From NCBI GenBank assembly GCA_023460975.1, contig JAEWOG010000011.1, positions 124,001 to 188,000 on the forward strand: a DNA stretch of 64,000 nucleotides, read 5' to 3'. Both the position numbers and the translations under genes were made by a program. Shown here piece by piece: positions 41,646 through 50,774 of the stretch. The stretch's first letter is position 1; each line of letters begins with the position of its first letter. Source of the DNA: Actinomycetes bacterium (lineage in GTDB: Bacteria > Actinomycetota > Actinomycetes > Propionibacteriales > Nocardioidaceae). Below the pieces are notes generated by a model that ran no database searches, was not told where the DNA came from, and was given only the letters and a program-made list of their open reading frames with translations.

Positions 41646-42027
41646 GGGCGGTCCAGTCGAGCGTGAGCATGACCGCGTGTTCCGTGGTCCCCCACACCCC
41701 GCTGAGTCCCTCGAAGCCGGGCACGCCCTCGTCCTCAGGGTCGGCGGTCCCCACCTCTGCCCGGCACAGGCCGCGCACGGTGACGTGCCAGCCCCCGTGC
41801 TGCTCGGCCCCGGAGTGGTCGATCTGCAAGGAGACCTCGGTGCCCGGGGCGTACGTGGCGAGCTCGCTGTATTCGGCGGTGCGGAAGGAGACCGACCGGT
41901 CGTGGGTGCGGTAGACCACCGGCACCAGCCGCGTGCCGGCTGGCGTGGAGAACGAGACCTTGCCGACCGTGTCCTGGGCCAGCAGTTCTCGACAGCGATG
42001 CTCCGTGATCGATTGGTACACCTGCAC
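41617..42027 (-). CDS. Pyridoxamine 5'-phosphate oxidase-family protein
   Basis: A small, 136-residue split-barrel flavin- or F420-type protein. GKVSFSTPAGTRLVPVVYRT (22-41) and SFRTAEYSELATYAPGTEVS are the characteristic strands; HGGWHVTVRGLCRAEVG holds the third. Actinobacterial relatives of this size are usually FMN- or F420-binding. No partner can be named. Overlaps the end of the histidine kinase gene by 29 bp on the opposite strand. Confidence 0.85.
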   Translation of the reverse strand: MQVYQSITEHRCRELLAQDTVGKVSFSTPAGTRLVPVVYRTHDRSVSFRTAEYSELATYAPGTEVSLQIDHSGAEQHGGWHVTVRGLCRAEVGTADPEDEGVPGFEGLSGVWGTTEHAVMLTLDWTALTGEEDAAG

Positions 42028-42162
42028 CCAGCACCTCCTCGCTCCTTGCCCAAGAATGCACCCCTGAGCCGGTCGGGATGCCGGTTCGCGCCCAACTCGT
42101 GAACCGGTCTGGTCCGGTCGGACGGGTGCCCACGAGGACTACTCGTCGGTAGAGTCGCGGCC

Positions 42163-43026
42163 ATGCCTCGGCCCACGTTGCCCACCGTCCGCTTTCGGCC
42201 TGAGAAGGACCTGCGTGGCCGGGTCGTCGCCATCACCGGTGCAGGCTCCGGCATCGGGCGCGCGCTGGCGCTGGCGTGCGCTCAGCGCGGGGCCCGGTTG
42301 GCGCTCAGCGACATCAGCGAGGACGGCCTCGCGCAGACCGTACGGCTGGTGGAGTCGGCCGGCGCCGCGGCGCAGTCCCGAGTCCTCGACGTCAGCGACG
42401 CCGAGGCCATGGACGCCTGGGCGGCTGAGGTCCACGCGCACTACGGCGTCGTCAACGTCCTGTTCTCCAACGCGGGCGTCTCGCTGACCGGCGACTTCGC
42501 CGACCTGCCCCTGGCGGACATGCAGTGGATCGTGGGCATCAACTTCTGGGGCGTGGTCCACTCCACCCGCTCGTTCCTTCCCCACCTGATCGCCTCCGGT
42601 GAGGGGCACGTGGTGACCATCTCGTCGTTGTTCGGCCTGCTGTCGATGCCCAGCCAGAGCATGTACAACGCGACGAAGTTCGCCGTGCGCGGCCTCAGCG
42701 AGTCACTGCGTGAGGAGATGCTCGTCGCCGGTCACCCGGTCGACGTCACCGTCGTCCACCCGGGCGGAATCAAGACCTCGATCGTGCGCAGCGGGCGCTT
42801 TTCGGAGCAGACCGACGCCGCCACCACGACCACCCACTTCGACCAGAAGCTGGCTCGCCTCACCCCCGACCAGGCCGCCGAGATCATCCTGTCGGGCGTG
42901 GTGCGCCGCAAGCCGCGAGTGCTGGTGGGCATCGACGCCCACCTGGTCCACAACATGGCGCGGTTCGTGGGCGCCCGCTATCAGGACATCGTGGCCAAGG
43001 CGGCCGCTGCCGGCGGGATGCCGTGA
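42163..43026 (+). CDS. Short-chain dehydrogenase/reductase
   Basis: A 287-residue NAD(P)-dependent oxidoreductase. The nucleotide loop is TGAGSGIGRA (25-34); NVLFSNAG (98-105) is the NAG motif; S155, Y168 and K172 (SMYNATKFAV) form the catalytic set. The C-terminus (VLVGIDAHLVHNMARFVG) is like those of short-chain enzymes acting on lipids or hydrophobic alcohols. Substrate unknown. The stop overlaps the DUF402 start (GTGA), so both are probably cotranscribed. Confidence 0.92.
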   Translation: MPRPTLPTVRFRPEKDLRGRVVAITGAGSGIGRALALACAQRGARLALSDISEDGLAQTVRLVESAGAAAQSRVLDVSDAEAMDAWAAEVHAHYGVVNVLFSNAGVSLTGDFADLPLADMQWIVGINFWGVVHSTRSFLPHLIASGEGHVVTISSLFGLLSMPSQSMYNATKFAVRGLSESLREEMLVAGHPVDVTVVHPGGIKTSIVRSGRFSEQTDAATTTTHFDQKLARLTPDQAAEIILSGVVRRKPRVLVGIDAHLVHNMARFVGARYQDIVAKAAAAGGMP

Positions 43027-43619
43027 TCGAGGCGGGCGATCCCGTTCACTGCCGGATGACGAAGTGGGGCGATCGGCCCCACTGGGAGTTCGACGGTGTC
43101 GTGCTGGGCGCCGACGACCACGGCACCTGGCTGGGAATCCCCGCGGGCACGCACCACTCCCGCCCGGGTCTGGCATTCGACTCCGACGTCGACTCGGTCA
43201 CTCTCGTGGCTCCCGACGCCTGGACCCTGCCCACCTTCCACGCCCCGGGCATCTGGTGCGACCTGTACGTCGACGTCGCCACCCCGGCCACCTGGCGCAC
43301 GTCCTCCTCGGGCACGGCCCCGTCCGGCCCCGAGCTGACGGCGGTCGACCTCGACCTCGACGTGATCCGGGTGACGGAGCGGTTCGACTCCTCGGAGCAC
43401 CCGTACCTCACGGCGCGCGGGATCTCCCTGACCCCCGGCGACGCCTTCATCGACGACGAGGACGAGTTCACGGAGCACCAGCTCGCGTACGGCTACCCCG
43501 CCGACGTGGTCGCGAGAGTCCGCCGCGCTGCCGACGAGACCCTCGCCGCCGTCAGGTCGGGCACCGGTCCGTACGACGGCAGCCACCAGCGCTGGCTCGA
43601 CGCCCTCGCCCGAGGCTAG
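43023..43619 (+). CDS. DUF402 domain protein
   Basis: A 198-residue protein of the DUF402 group. Residues about 57-160 match: DSVTLVAPDAWTLPTFHAPG, WCDLYVDVATPATWRT, TAVDLDLDVIRVTE and RGISLTPGDAFIDDEDEFTE, where the acidic and aromatic positions form the family's active cleft. Some members are nucleoside di- or triphosphate hydrolases or RNA-linked proteins. The GTG start overlaps the SDR stop. Confidence 0.9.
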   Translation: MIEAGDPVHCRMTKWGDRPHWEFDGVVLGADDHGTWLGIPAGTHHSRPGLAFDSDVDSVTLVAPDAWTLPTFHAPGIWCDLYVDVATPATWRTSSSGTAPSGPELTAVDLDLDVIRVTERFDSSEHPYLTARGISLTPGDAFIDDEDEFTEHQLAYGYPADVVARVRRAADETLAAVRSGTGPYDGSHQRWLDALARG

Positions 43620-43644
43620 GCGCACTCCGGCACCCGCGGGGGCG

Positions 43645-45051
43645 TCACAGAGACTGGTCCTCGGGCCGGTCCTCCTCCGCCTCGCGACGCTGGCGGCGCA
43701 GTTCGCGGCGTTCCGCGCGGCTGCGGGCGCGGAACGGGCCGACGAGACGAGGGCCCGAGAGCCGGTCCTCCATCCGCCGGGCCTCCCGCTTGAGCGGCTG
43801 GGCGACGTACTCGCCCAGGATCACGCCGGACGCCAGAGCGATCGCGACCGAGGCCGCCGTCATCAGCGCCAGGATGCCGTACGAGATCCCCGACCCGCCC
43901 TCGGACAACAGGGCCAGGCCACGATAGATCGACAGACCCGGCAGGAAGGGGACGATCGCGGGCACCGCCACCACCAGGGGCGGGACACGCACCCTGCCCG
44001 CGACGGCGTAGGCCACCAGGCCGATGAAGAGCCCCGAGGCCGCCGTCTGCCACGTCCGTCCGACGTCGAACTGCGCCAGCGCGTGCCCTATGGCGGCAGC
44101 AACACCACTGATCACACCGACGGGGACGAGGGAACGCAGCGGCGCGTACGAGGAGAACGCGAACGCAGCGGCCGCGACCATCGTGCCCACCACCAGGAGC
44201 GCCAGGCCCGCAAAGCCGGAGCGTCCCGGGACCAGACGCCCCATGTCGAGTCCCACGAGGCTCCCGATGGTGATCCCGAGGCTCACCCCCGCGACGATGC
44301 CCGCCGTGGCGAGGAACGCCTCGAGCATGCGTGCCGTGGCCGTGAGGTAGAAGCCCGTGAGGGCGTCCTGGGTGGCGCCCATGAACCCGATCCCGGCGAG
44401 CAGCATGACGATGTTGGCGGTCACCACGTGCGAGGGATCGGCCGGCAGGTCGATCGCCGCCACGCCGACGGCGAACAGGCTCGCGACCACGCCGCCTGCC
44501 ACCTGGAGATAGAACTGCGGCAGGCGGCGCCGCGACATCCACAACTGCACCCGGTCGATCGTCATGGCCGCCAGACTCGCCACGACCGAGACGAGCCAGC
44601 CACCCCCGAGTACGACCGCCACCGCGGCGCACATCACGCCGAAGCCGACGGTGATCGCCCACCTCGGCACCCGGTGCCCCAGCGAGACGATCGTCGCCAA
44701 GCGTGTGCGCGCCAGGTAGAGGTCCGCCCGGTCGGCGAGCACGTCGCGTACGAGGTGGTCCACCGCCGTGAGGTCCTCGTAGTCGATCTCGCGGTGCCGC
44801 ACCACCCGGACGAGGCTGAGCGGCGGCGCGTCGGAGGTGGGCTGGTAGTTGATCGACACGACCGTGAAGTTGAGGTCGATCTCCACCGTGCGGACGCCGA
44901 AGTGGTACGCCAACGACTGCATCGTGGCCGTCACGTCCGCGGCTCCCGCACCGGAGGACAACAGCAGCTCCCCGACCCGCAGACACAGGTCGAGGGTCAG
45001 GTTGATCTCCTTCTGACGTTCGAGGTCCTCGAGATCGATCTCGTCAGGCAT
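43645..45051 (-). CDS. ThrE-family threonine/serine exporter
   Basis: A 468-residue membrane exporter. Residues 1-130 are the cytoplasmic ThrE N-terminal domain (LCLRVGELLLSSGAGAADVT at 22-41, characteristic), followed by about ten hydrophobic helices; the C-terminal half (RSLVPVGVISGVAAAIGHAL) is the second ThrE domain, so the protein is a full-length single-chain version. The charged C-terminus (RREAEEDRPEDQSL) is cytoplasmic. The start lies 47 bp from the start of the divergent ligase gene at 45099. Probably detoxifies or balances threonine and serine. Confidence 0.93.
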   Translation of the reverse strand: MPDEIDLEDLERQKEINLTLDLCLRVGELLLSSGAGAADVTATMQSLAYHFGVRTVEIDLNFTVVSINYQPTSDAPPLSLVRVVRHREIDYEDLTAVDHLVRDVLADRADLYLARTRLATIVSLGHRVPRWAITVGFGVMCAAVAVVLGGGWLVSVVASLAAMTIDRVQLWMSRRRLPQFYLQVAGGVVASLFAVGVAAIDLPADPSHVVTANIVMLLAGIGFMGATQDALTGFYLTATARMLEAFLATAGIVAGVSLGITIGSLVGLDMGRLVPGRSGFAGLALLVVGTMVAAAAFAFSSYAPLRSLVPVGVISGVAAAIGHALAQFDVGRTWQTAASGLFIGLVAYAVAGRVRVPPLVVAVPAIVPFLPGLSIYRGLALLSEGGSGISYGILALMTAASVAIALASGVILGEYVAQPLKREARRMEDRLSGPRLVGPFRARSRAERRELRRQRREAEEDRPEDQSL

Positions 45052-45098
45052 GGCGTCATCGTTGCACCCCGACCCAGCCGAGTCCCTAGCATGGTGGG

Positions 45099-46229
45099 GT
45101 GCGCATCGACTTCCACGCGTCCGCCACCCACACGCTCGGCGTGGAGTGGGAGTTCGCCCTCACCGATGCCCGCACCCGCGACCTGTCGAACTCCGCCGAC
45201 GCACTGGTCGACCTCGCCGCCGGCAGGCTCACCCACCCCGAGCGGCTCCACCGCGAACTGCTGCGCAACACCGTCGAGGTGGTCACCGGGATCTGCGGCA
45301 CCGTCTCAGAGGCGGCCGCGGACCTGAAGTCAACCCTCGACGTCGTCCTGCCTGCCGCCCGCGAGGTGGGCGTGGACCTGTTCGGCGCAGGCTCGCACCC
45401 CTTCGCCCACTGGTCGGAGCAGCAACTCTCCTCCGGCGACCGGTACGAGGAACTCATCAGCCGGACCCGGTGGTGGGGGCGCCAGATGCTCATCTGGGGA
45501 GTCCACGTCCACGTCGGCCTGCCCGAACGGCAGCGCGTGATGCCCGTGATCTCCGCTCTGCTGACGAGCTATCCGCACCTGCTCGCCCTGTCGGCCAGCT
45601 CGCCGGTGTGGGACAGCGACGACACCGGGTACGCCTCCAACCGCGCGATGATGTTCCAGCAGTTGCCCACCGCCGGCCTGCCGTTCGAGTTCGAGGACTG
45701 GGCCGGATTCGAGGCCTGCATCGGGGACCAGCTGACGACAGGAGTGATCGATTCGATGGCCGACGTGCGCTGGGACATCCGCCCCGCGCCGCACCTGGGC
45801 ACCGTGGAACACCGGGTGTGCGACGGCCTCAGCCGGCTCGACGAGATCGCGGCCATCGCTGCCCTCGTACAGTGCCTCGTCGTCGATCTCGACACCCGGC
45901 TCGCGGCCGGGGAGACCCTCCCCCGGCTCGCGCCGTGGCACGTGCAGGAGAACAAGTGGCGCGCCGCCCGCTACGGCCTGGACGCCATCATCATCCGTGC
46001 CACCGACGACGAACGACTGGTCACCGACGATCTCGCCGAGATGCTTGAGCGCCTCTCCCCCGTCGCGCGCCGCCTCGACTGCCTCGACGAACTCCACTCG
46101 GTCGAGGACATCATCACGCGGGGAGCCTCCTACGAACGCCAACGCGCGGTGGCGGAGCGTACGCACGGGGACCTCGTCGCGGTCGTCGACTCGGTCGTGG
46201 CCGAACTGCGAGCCTCGCTCGGTTCCTGA
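45099..46229 (+). CDS. Carboxylate-amine ligase of the YbdK/GCS2 family
   Basis: A 376-residue ATP-dependent ligase of the glutamate-cysteine ligase family 2. THTLGVEWEFALTDARTRDL (10-29) is the N-terminal GCS2 signature; RELLRNTVEVVTGICGTV, FGAGSHPFAHWSEQQ and HVHVGLPERQRV follow, then the end with ENKWRAARYGLDAI. YbdK of E. coli has weak glutamate-cysteine ligase activity; the physiological role in actinobacteria, which make mycothiol, is unclear. The start is GTG at 45099. Confidence 0.9.
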   Translation: MRIDFHASATHTLGVEWEFALTDARTRDLSNSADALVDLAAGRLTHPERLHRELLRNTVEVVTGICGTVSEAAADLKSTLDVVLPAAREVGVDLFGAGSHPFAHWSEQQLSSGDRYEELISRTRWWGRQMLIWGVHVHVGLPERQRVMPVISALLTSYPHLLALSASSPVWDSDDTGYASNRAMMFQQLPTAGLPFEFEDWAGFEACIGDQLTTGVIDSMADVRWDIRPAPHLGTVEHRVCDGLSRLDEIAAIAALVQCLVVDLDTRLAAGETLPRLAPWHVQENKWRAARYGLDAIIIRATDDERLVTDDLAEMLERLSPVARRLDCLDELHSVEDIITRGASYERQRAVAERTHGDLVAVVDSVVAELRASLGS

Positions 46230-46255
46230 GGGACCCGCGGCTGCGAAGCCGAGGC

Positions 46256-47428
46256 TCAGGATCCGGGCAGGCGCCCCGCCGCGAGCGCGAGGCCGCCGCC
46301 GAGACGGCGTTCGACCGCCTCGAGGCGCAGCCTGGTCACGTCCGCCATCGTGGCCAGCCCGTGGGCGGCGGCCTTGGACGATGCTCGTACGGGGTCGGCG
46401 ACCTCGATGCTGATGCACCGCCGCGTGCCCTCGTCGCCGGTGTTGGCCAGCGCGACAGCGTGGCCGGTGGTGCCCGAGCCGGCGAAGGGGTCGAGGACCA
46501 CCGCATCGGGGGGCATGGTGGCCAGGATCCGCCGAATGAGCCCGGTCGGCTTGGGCGTCTCGAACACATGCCCGACGAGCGCCTTGAGTTCGGCGACGGC
46601 GGTGTCGGTGGAGCCGATCTCCTCCGAGAGCCAGATGGTGCGCAGCTTCTTGCGCCGCCCGGCGTGCAGCCAGTCGCGCTGGAACAGGTCCACGCGGCGC
46701 CCCAACCGGCCGTCGATCTCGCGGCACACGAGATCGTCGGGGCGCTCGTCCACCCGGGGCGCCGACCAGCGCCACACCGCCGCGCTGCCGTCCCCGAACA
46801 CCGGCACGATCTCCTGGCTGCCGGCGAACGGAGCCGTTGCGACGCGTCCACTCAGGGGGTCGCCGTGGAGCGGATAGTGCAGGGTGGGCGCGCTGACGGG
46901 GTTGAACCGCTTGTTGGTGTTGCGCAACGGGAGCAGGCGGAAGCGCCGCCCGTCGTCGTGGAGGTGGGGGAAGTCCGACTCCACGACCGTGTCCGCGCTG
47001 GACGCCTCCAGAACGCAGTGGGAGGCGTCTCGGGCGTAGACGAGGACGTACTCGTGGCTGGTCGCGAACCCGCGGCCGAGTTGGCGCCCCTTCGGGTTGA
47101 GGTTGACCACCACCTGCGCGAGGAAGTTCCGCTCGCCGAACACGCGGTCGAGCGCGAGCCGCAGGTGGTGCACCTCGTTGTCGTCGATGCTCACGAACAG
47201 CGCACCCGTGGGCGCGAGCAGGCGCCGCATCTCAACCAGCCGCGGCTCGATCATGGCCACCCAGGCCGCGTGCGAGTCACCTCTGGAGCGGAAGGTGTCG
47301 GCGTACGCGAACTGGTTGCCGGTGTTGTACGGCGGGTCGGTCACCACGAGATCGACGCTGCCGTCGGCCATGGTGCGCATCACCGCGAGGTTGTCTCCCT
47401 CGACGAATGTGTTCCACACCGCGGCCAT
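46256..47428 (-). CDS. DNA methyltransferase of the beta class, orphan
   Basis: A 390-residue DNA methyltransferase. Motif IV TDPPYNTGNQF (30-40) comes first and motif I LDPFAGSGTTGHAVALA (312-328) near the end; this order is the beta class, as in type III Mod and CcrM-like enzymes. DPPY points to N6-adenine or N4-cytosine methylation. The region between (about 140-280; RRVDLFQRDWLHAGRRK) would be the recognition domain. No restriction subunit adjoins; the neighbours are a ligase-like gene and a secreted glycosidase-like gene. It may serve a regulatory or protection role. Confidence 0.9.
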   Translation of the reverse strand: MAAVWNTFVEGDNLAVMRTMADGSVDLVVTDPPYNTGNQFAYADTFRSRGDSHAAWVAMIEPRLVEMRRLLAPTGALFVSIDDNEVHHLRLALDRVFGERNFLAQVVVNLNPKGRQLGRGFATSHEYVLVYARDASHCVLEASSADTVVESDFPHLHDDGRRFRLLPLRNTNKRFNPVSAPTLHYPLHGDPLSGRVATAPFAGSQEIVPVFGDGSAAVWRWSAPRVDERPDDLVCREIDGRLGRRVDLFQRDWLHAGRRKKLRTIWLSEEIGSTDTAVAELKALVGHVFETPKPTGLIRRILATMPPDAVVLDPFAGSGTTGHAVALANTGDEGTRRCISIEVADPVRASSKAAAHGLATMADVTRLRLEAVERRLGGGLALAAGRLPGS

Positions 47429-47520
47429 GGCCGCACCCTACGGTCTGGTGTCGGAGAGGAAGCCGCCCACACGCGCGCAACTTCCCAGCCTTCACTTGCG
47501 TCCCATCTATCGTGGAGACC

Positions 47521-48957
47521 GTGTCTGCTCGAAACCGCCCGTCCCTGACCGCCCTCGGCGCTGGCCTCGCGTGCGTCCTGACCGCGAGCCTCGCGTTCGT
47601 CGTCCCCGCCAACTCGGCGCCGTCGACGAGCGCGGCCGCATCCCCCTCGCCCCGCACGCTGCAGGACGCCGCCAGTCCCGCGCAGAAGCGGTCGGACGCA
47701 CGACGGCCCAGTCAGACGAGTGACGGCGTGCCCGGAATCCGCGTCGGTCAGCGCGTCAGCGGCCGGCGCACAGCGACCATCGCCAACGAGCAGCACTACC
47801 AGATCGCTCCCGGCATCACGGTGCGTGAGTGGGACAACGTCGACGGGCGTCAGCCCGTGGGCCAGGCGCGCATGAACCTCGTCACCGTCGACCTCGCCAA
47901 CCCCGCGATCTCGTACGAGTACCTGGCGCCGGACACACTCACCAAGCGCAAGTCGGTCTCCCACCTCTCCGCGAAGGCCGGAGCAATGGTGGGCGTCAAC
48001 GGCGACTTCTTCGACATCAGCGACACCGGCGCCCCGCTGGGCATCGGGATCGACCGGGTCCGCGGGATGCTCAACGGCTCACGCGACGGCTGGATCCCCG
48101 AGAACATGACGCTCTGGTTCGACGGTGCCGGCCCCCACCTGTCCAAGCTCTCGGCGCGGCCGCGGCTCGCGGGGCGTCCGGCGTACAAGATCACCGGCTG
48201 GAACGCCCCCTCGGTGCCCATGAACGGCATCGGGGTCTACACCAAGGAGTGGGGCAAGACGTCGGGGACGTCGGTGACCGACGGTGACAACAAGATCCGC
48301 GAGGTCGTCATCGTCAACGGCCGGGTCGCCTCCAACCGCTACAAGCACGGCAAGTCGGGCCGCAAGATCAAGGGATTCGTCCTGATCGGGCGGGGCAACG
48401 CACGCAAGCCCCTCTCGCAGCTGCGCAAGGGCATGAAGGTCCGCCCGGTCCCCCGCCTGCAGTACAAGGGGCCCCAGATGGCGATCTCCGGTGACCGCCC
48501 GCTGCTCGTCGAGGGCGTGCGCACCGTGATCAACGACCGGCTCGCGCACCCCCGTACGGCGGTCGGCATCGACGCCGACGGCGGCAAGCTGCTCATCCTC
48601 ACCGTCGATGGCCGCTCGTCGGTGAGCCGCGGCTACACGATGGTCGAGCTGGCCGACATGATGAGCGCACTGGGGGCTGAGAACGCCCTCAACCTCGACG
48701 GCGGCGGCTCGACGACGATGTACTCGCGCAACGCAGCGGGACTGATGGGTCTGATCAACGAGCCTTCGGATGGCTCCGAGCGGCTGGTCCCCAACGGGTT
48801 CGGCGTGGTCTACCACGGCGACCCCGGGCCGGTGGTCCCCCTTCCGCTGACCACCCCGACGCCGACGCCCACCGTCACCCCCACGGTGACGCCCACGCCG
48901 ACCCCGACGGTGACCCCGACCGTCACGCCTCCTCCGACGGCGCCGCGGCGCCCCTGA
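47521..48957 (+). CDS. Secreted phosphodiester glycosidase-like protein (NAGPA domain)
   Basis: A 478-residue exported protein. SLTALGAGLACVLTASLAFV at 6-25 is a signal peptide; the NAGPA-type domain (DUF2233) runs about 110-430, with KAGAMVGVNGDFFDISDTGA, GIGIDRVRGMLNG and the metal-site NALNLDGGGSTTMYSRN near the end of the domain. NAGPA relatives release N-acetylglucosamine 1-phosphate caps or act on wall polymers. The tail is a Pro/Thr repeat (TPTPTPTVTPTVTPTPTP). The start is GTG 47521, just after the methyltransferase start on the other strand (92 bp). Followed by a terminator. Confidence 0.88.
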   Translation: MSARNRPSLTALGAGLACVLTASLAFVVPANSAPSTSAAASPSPRTLQDAASPAQKRSDARRPSQTSDGVPGIRVGQRVSGRRTATIANEQHYQIAPGITVREWDNVDGRQPVGQARMNLVTVDLANPAISYEYLAPDTLTKRKSVSHLSAKAGAMVGVNGDFFDISDTGAPLGIGIDRVRGMLNGSRDGWIPENMTLWFDGAGPHLSKLSARPRLAGRPAYKITGWNAPSVPMNGIGVYTKEWGKTSGTSVTDGDNKIREVVIVNGRVASNRYKHGKSGRKIKGFVLIGRGNARKPLSQLRKGMKVRPVPRLQYKGPQMAISGDRPLLVEGVRTVINDRLAHPRTAVGIDADGGKLLILTVDGRSSVSRGYTMVELADMMSALGAENALNLDGGGSTTMYSRNAAGLMGLINEPSDGSERLVPNGFGVVYHGDPGPVVPLPLTTPTPTPTVTPTVTPTPTPTVTPTVTPPPTAPRRP

Positions 48958-48973
48958 GAGACGTACGAGCATG

Positions 48974-49006
48974 ACGAACGCCCCGGCCGGTGGCCGGGGC
49001 GTTCGT
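48974..49006. terminator. Bidirectional terminator after the NAGPA-like gene
   Basis: ACGAACGCCCCGGCC pairs with GGCCGGGGCGTTCGT around a short GGT loop, between the convergent genes ending at 48957 and 49012. A U tract is not marked; the stem is strong. Confidence 0.75.
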
Positions 49007-49011
49007 CGTGA

Positions 49012-49623
49012 TCAGGCGAAGAACAGCACCACGTACGTCACCGGGACCAGGCACTCGACGGTCTCCTTTGCCGGGTCGGCCTTCACCTCGAAGCCGGCCT
49101 CGCCGCGCGAGACGTCGATGCTGGCGGGGGCCTCGCAGCCGATGTGCGCGACCGCGCCCCACAGCGAGGTCCCCTCGGGGGCCTTGTTCCTGGCGGCCAC
49201 GTCATTCACCTGGCCCGCGAGCTCCTCGGAGAACGGGGACACGAAGTCGTCGACGGCCATCTGCCCCTCGGCACTCATCGCGATCCCACTCACGTCCCCG
49301 CCGCCCTCGGAGGCGAACAGCACCGAGACGAGCGAAGCGTCCGCGTCGCCGGTGATCGTGATCCCCGACGGGTCGAACGGCGCGGTGGATGACTCACTCG
49401 GCGTTTCGGTGGGCGTTTCGGTCGGTGTCGTGTCGGACGGTTCTGGCGTCTCGGTCGCGGTCGGGGCGTTCGACGGCGGCTCGGCATCGTCGGCGCACCC
49501 GGCGAGGGTGCTGAGCAGCACCGTCGAGAGCGCAGCTGCCACCAGCGACGTACGAAGGACTGGGCGTCGGCGAGGAACCATCATGTGCATGGGACGGGCC
49601 GAGACCGGTGTGGGTTTCCTCAT
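49012..49623 (-). CDS. Putative lipoprotein of unknown function
   Basis: A 203-residue protein. Residues 22-43 form a lipoprotein signal (LRTSLVAAALSTVLLSTLAG then C43). A Thr/Pro/Glu linker (TETPEPSDTTPTETPTETP) follows, then a 130-residue domain with ITITGDADASLVSVLFASEGG and AHIGCEAPASIDVSRGEAG. No family recognised. The ATG at 49623 has AGGA about 7 nt upstream; the internal starts at residues 12-15 lack one. Divergent from mug with 22 bp between starts. Confidence 0.75.
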   Translation of the reverse strand: MRKPTPVSARPMHMMVPRRRPVLRTSLVAAALSTVLLSTLAGCADDAEPPSNAPTATETPEPSDTTPTETPTETPSESSTAPFDPSGITITGDADASLVSVLFASEGGGDVSGIAMSAEGQMAVDDFVSPFSEELAGQVNDVAARNKAPEGTSLWGAVAHIGCEAPASIDVSRGEAGFEVKADPAKETVECLVPVTYVVLFFA

Positions 49624-49645
49624 CCGGGCATCCTAGGCTCCCGGT

Positions 49646-50221
49646 GTGCCCCGATTCAGCCGCGCCGAGCTCGAGAGTTTTCGCGACGCCGAGGTCCCCG
49701 ACCTGATCGGCGAGGACCCCCTCCTGCTGTTCGTGGGCATCAACCCCGGGCTGTGGACCGCCGCGACCGGCACCCACTTCGCGCACCCCGTGAACCGCTT
49801 CTACCCCGCGCTGCTGCGGGCAGGCATCATCACGCGCGCCGTCGACCCCGCGGCCGGGATGGACGAGGAGGACCGCGACCACCTGCGCTCGCGCGGCATC
49901 GGCATCACCAACCTCGTGCGCCGCGCCACAGCCCGGGCCGACGAGCTCTCGGCCGCCGAGCTGACCGCCGGCGGGGAGGCGCTCACGGCACTCGTGGAGC
50001 GCGTGGCGCCGCGCGTTGTCGCGGTCGCCGGGATCACCGCGTACCGCACGGCGTTCGGCCAACGCAAGGCCACCGCGGGGCTGCAGCCGACACCGCTGGC
50101 CGGGGCCCAGTTGTGGGTCGTGCCGAACCCCAGCGGCCTCAACGCCCACCACACGGTCGCCACGTTGGCCGAGGCGTACGCTGAGCCAGCCCGCGCCGCA
50201 GGGATCCTCCCAGCGACGTGA
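49646..50221 (+). CDS. mug: G/U mismatch-specific DNA glycosylase
   Basis: A 191-residue uracil-DNA-glycosylase-superfamily enzyme that removes uracil and ethenocytosine opposite guanine. LLLFVGINPGLWTAATGTHF (26-45) is the Mug catalytic loop, with Asn as the catalytic residue (GINPG). The second DNA-binding segment is VVPNPSGLNAHHTVATLAEA (159-178), the NPSGLN motif of Mug. Start GTG at 49646. Length is usual. Confidence 0.95.
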   Translation: MPRFSRAELESFRDAEVPDLIGEDPLLLFVGINPGLWTAATGTHFAHPVNRFYPALLRAGIITRAVDPAAGMDEEDRDHLRSRGIGITNLVRRATARADELSAAELTAGGEALTALVERVAPRVVAVAGITAYRTAFGQRKATAGLQPTPLAGAQLWVVPNPSGLNAHHTVATLAEAYAEPARAAGILPAT

Positions 50222-50300
50222 CACAGATCCCCCGTGGGGGATTCGCGAACGCGGCAGCCGCGGTGGGACAATCGAGCAAAGAGTCCCGATGGAGGCAGCG

Positions 50301-50672
50301 ATGAGCGACGTTCAGATCACCACCCCGGACCAGGCAGCGCCCCGTCGAGCGCGCCATCTCATGGACCCGAACGCGCTCGAGGCTCCCCGCGACCGGGTCG
50401 AGGCACAGCGCAAGTTCACCAACGTGCAGCGCTGGGTGACGTCGGTCCTCGCGGTGTCCACGATCCTGCACCTGGCGTTCGGCATCATCCTGGCGACCAA
50501 GGCGATCGACAATCCTCAGCCGGGCGCCGCAGAGATGCTGTGCGTCCTGGCCGGAGCCTTCGGCGTGTTGGCCGTCCTCGCGGCCCGTCTGATCCACGGC
50601 AAGTCGCTGGTGTCGTGGTGGCTCCTTCTCGGCGTCATCCCCACCCTCATCGGGCTCTGGTACATCAACTGA
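50301..50672 (+). CDS. Small membrane protein
   Basis: A 123-residue protein with three likely membrane segments: WVTSVLAVSTILHLAFGIIL (45-64), MLCVLAGAFGVLAVLAARLI and SLVSWWLLLGVIPTLIGLWY at the C-terminus. The N-terminal 44 residues are charged. No family recognised. ATG at 50301 has GGAGG at 50291-50295; an in-frame ATG at 50289 lacks one. A strong terminator follows. Confidence 0.75.
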   Translation: MSDVQITTPDQAAPRRARHLMDPNALEAPRDRVEAQRKFTNVQRWVTSVLAVSTILHLAFGIILATKAIDNPQPGAAEMLCVLAGAFGVLAVLAARLIHGKSLVSWWLLLGVIPTLIGLWYIN

Positions 50673-50700
50673 CCGGCCCCTGCGCACGCCCCTGACACAC

Positions 50701-50736
50701 CACGAGGCCCGACCGATCGCTCGGTCGGGCCTCGTG
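50701..50736. terminator. Bidirectional terminator, 16-bp stem
   Basis: CACGAGGCCCGACCGA and TCGGTCGGGCCTCGTG are a perfect 16-bp stem with loop TCGC, flanked by ACACAC and TGTGTT. It ends both the small membrane gene and the conservon operon. Confidence 0.9.
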
Positions 50737-50774
50737 TGTTCAGAAGTCGTACGCTCAGACGCTCGCGTGCAGGC

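Noticed and set aside
47407..47520. N-terminal extension of the NAGPA-like protein from ATG 47407
   Set aside because: It lies inside the start of the methyltransferase gene on the other strand and would put 38 residues before the signal peptide; GTG 47521 is the natural start.
48339..48957. Pro/Thr tail of the NAGPA-like protein as a separate gene
   Set aside because: It continues in the same frame as the signal-bearing protein and has no start of its own.
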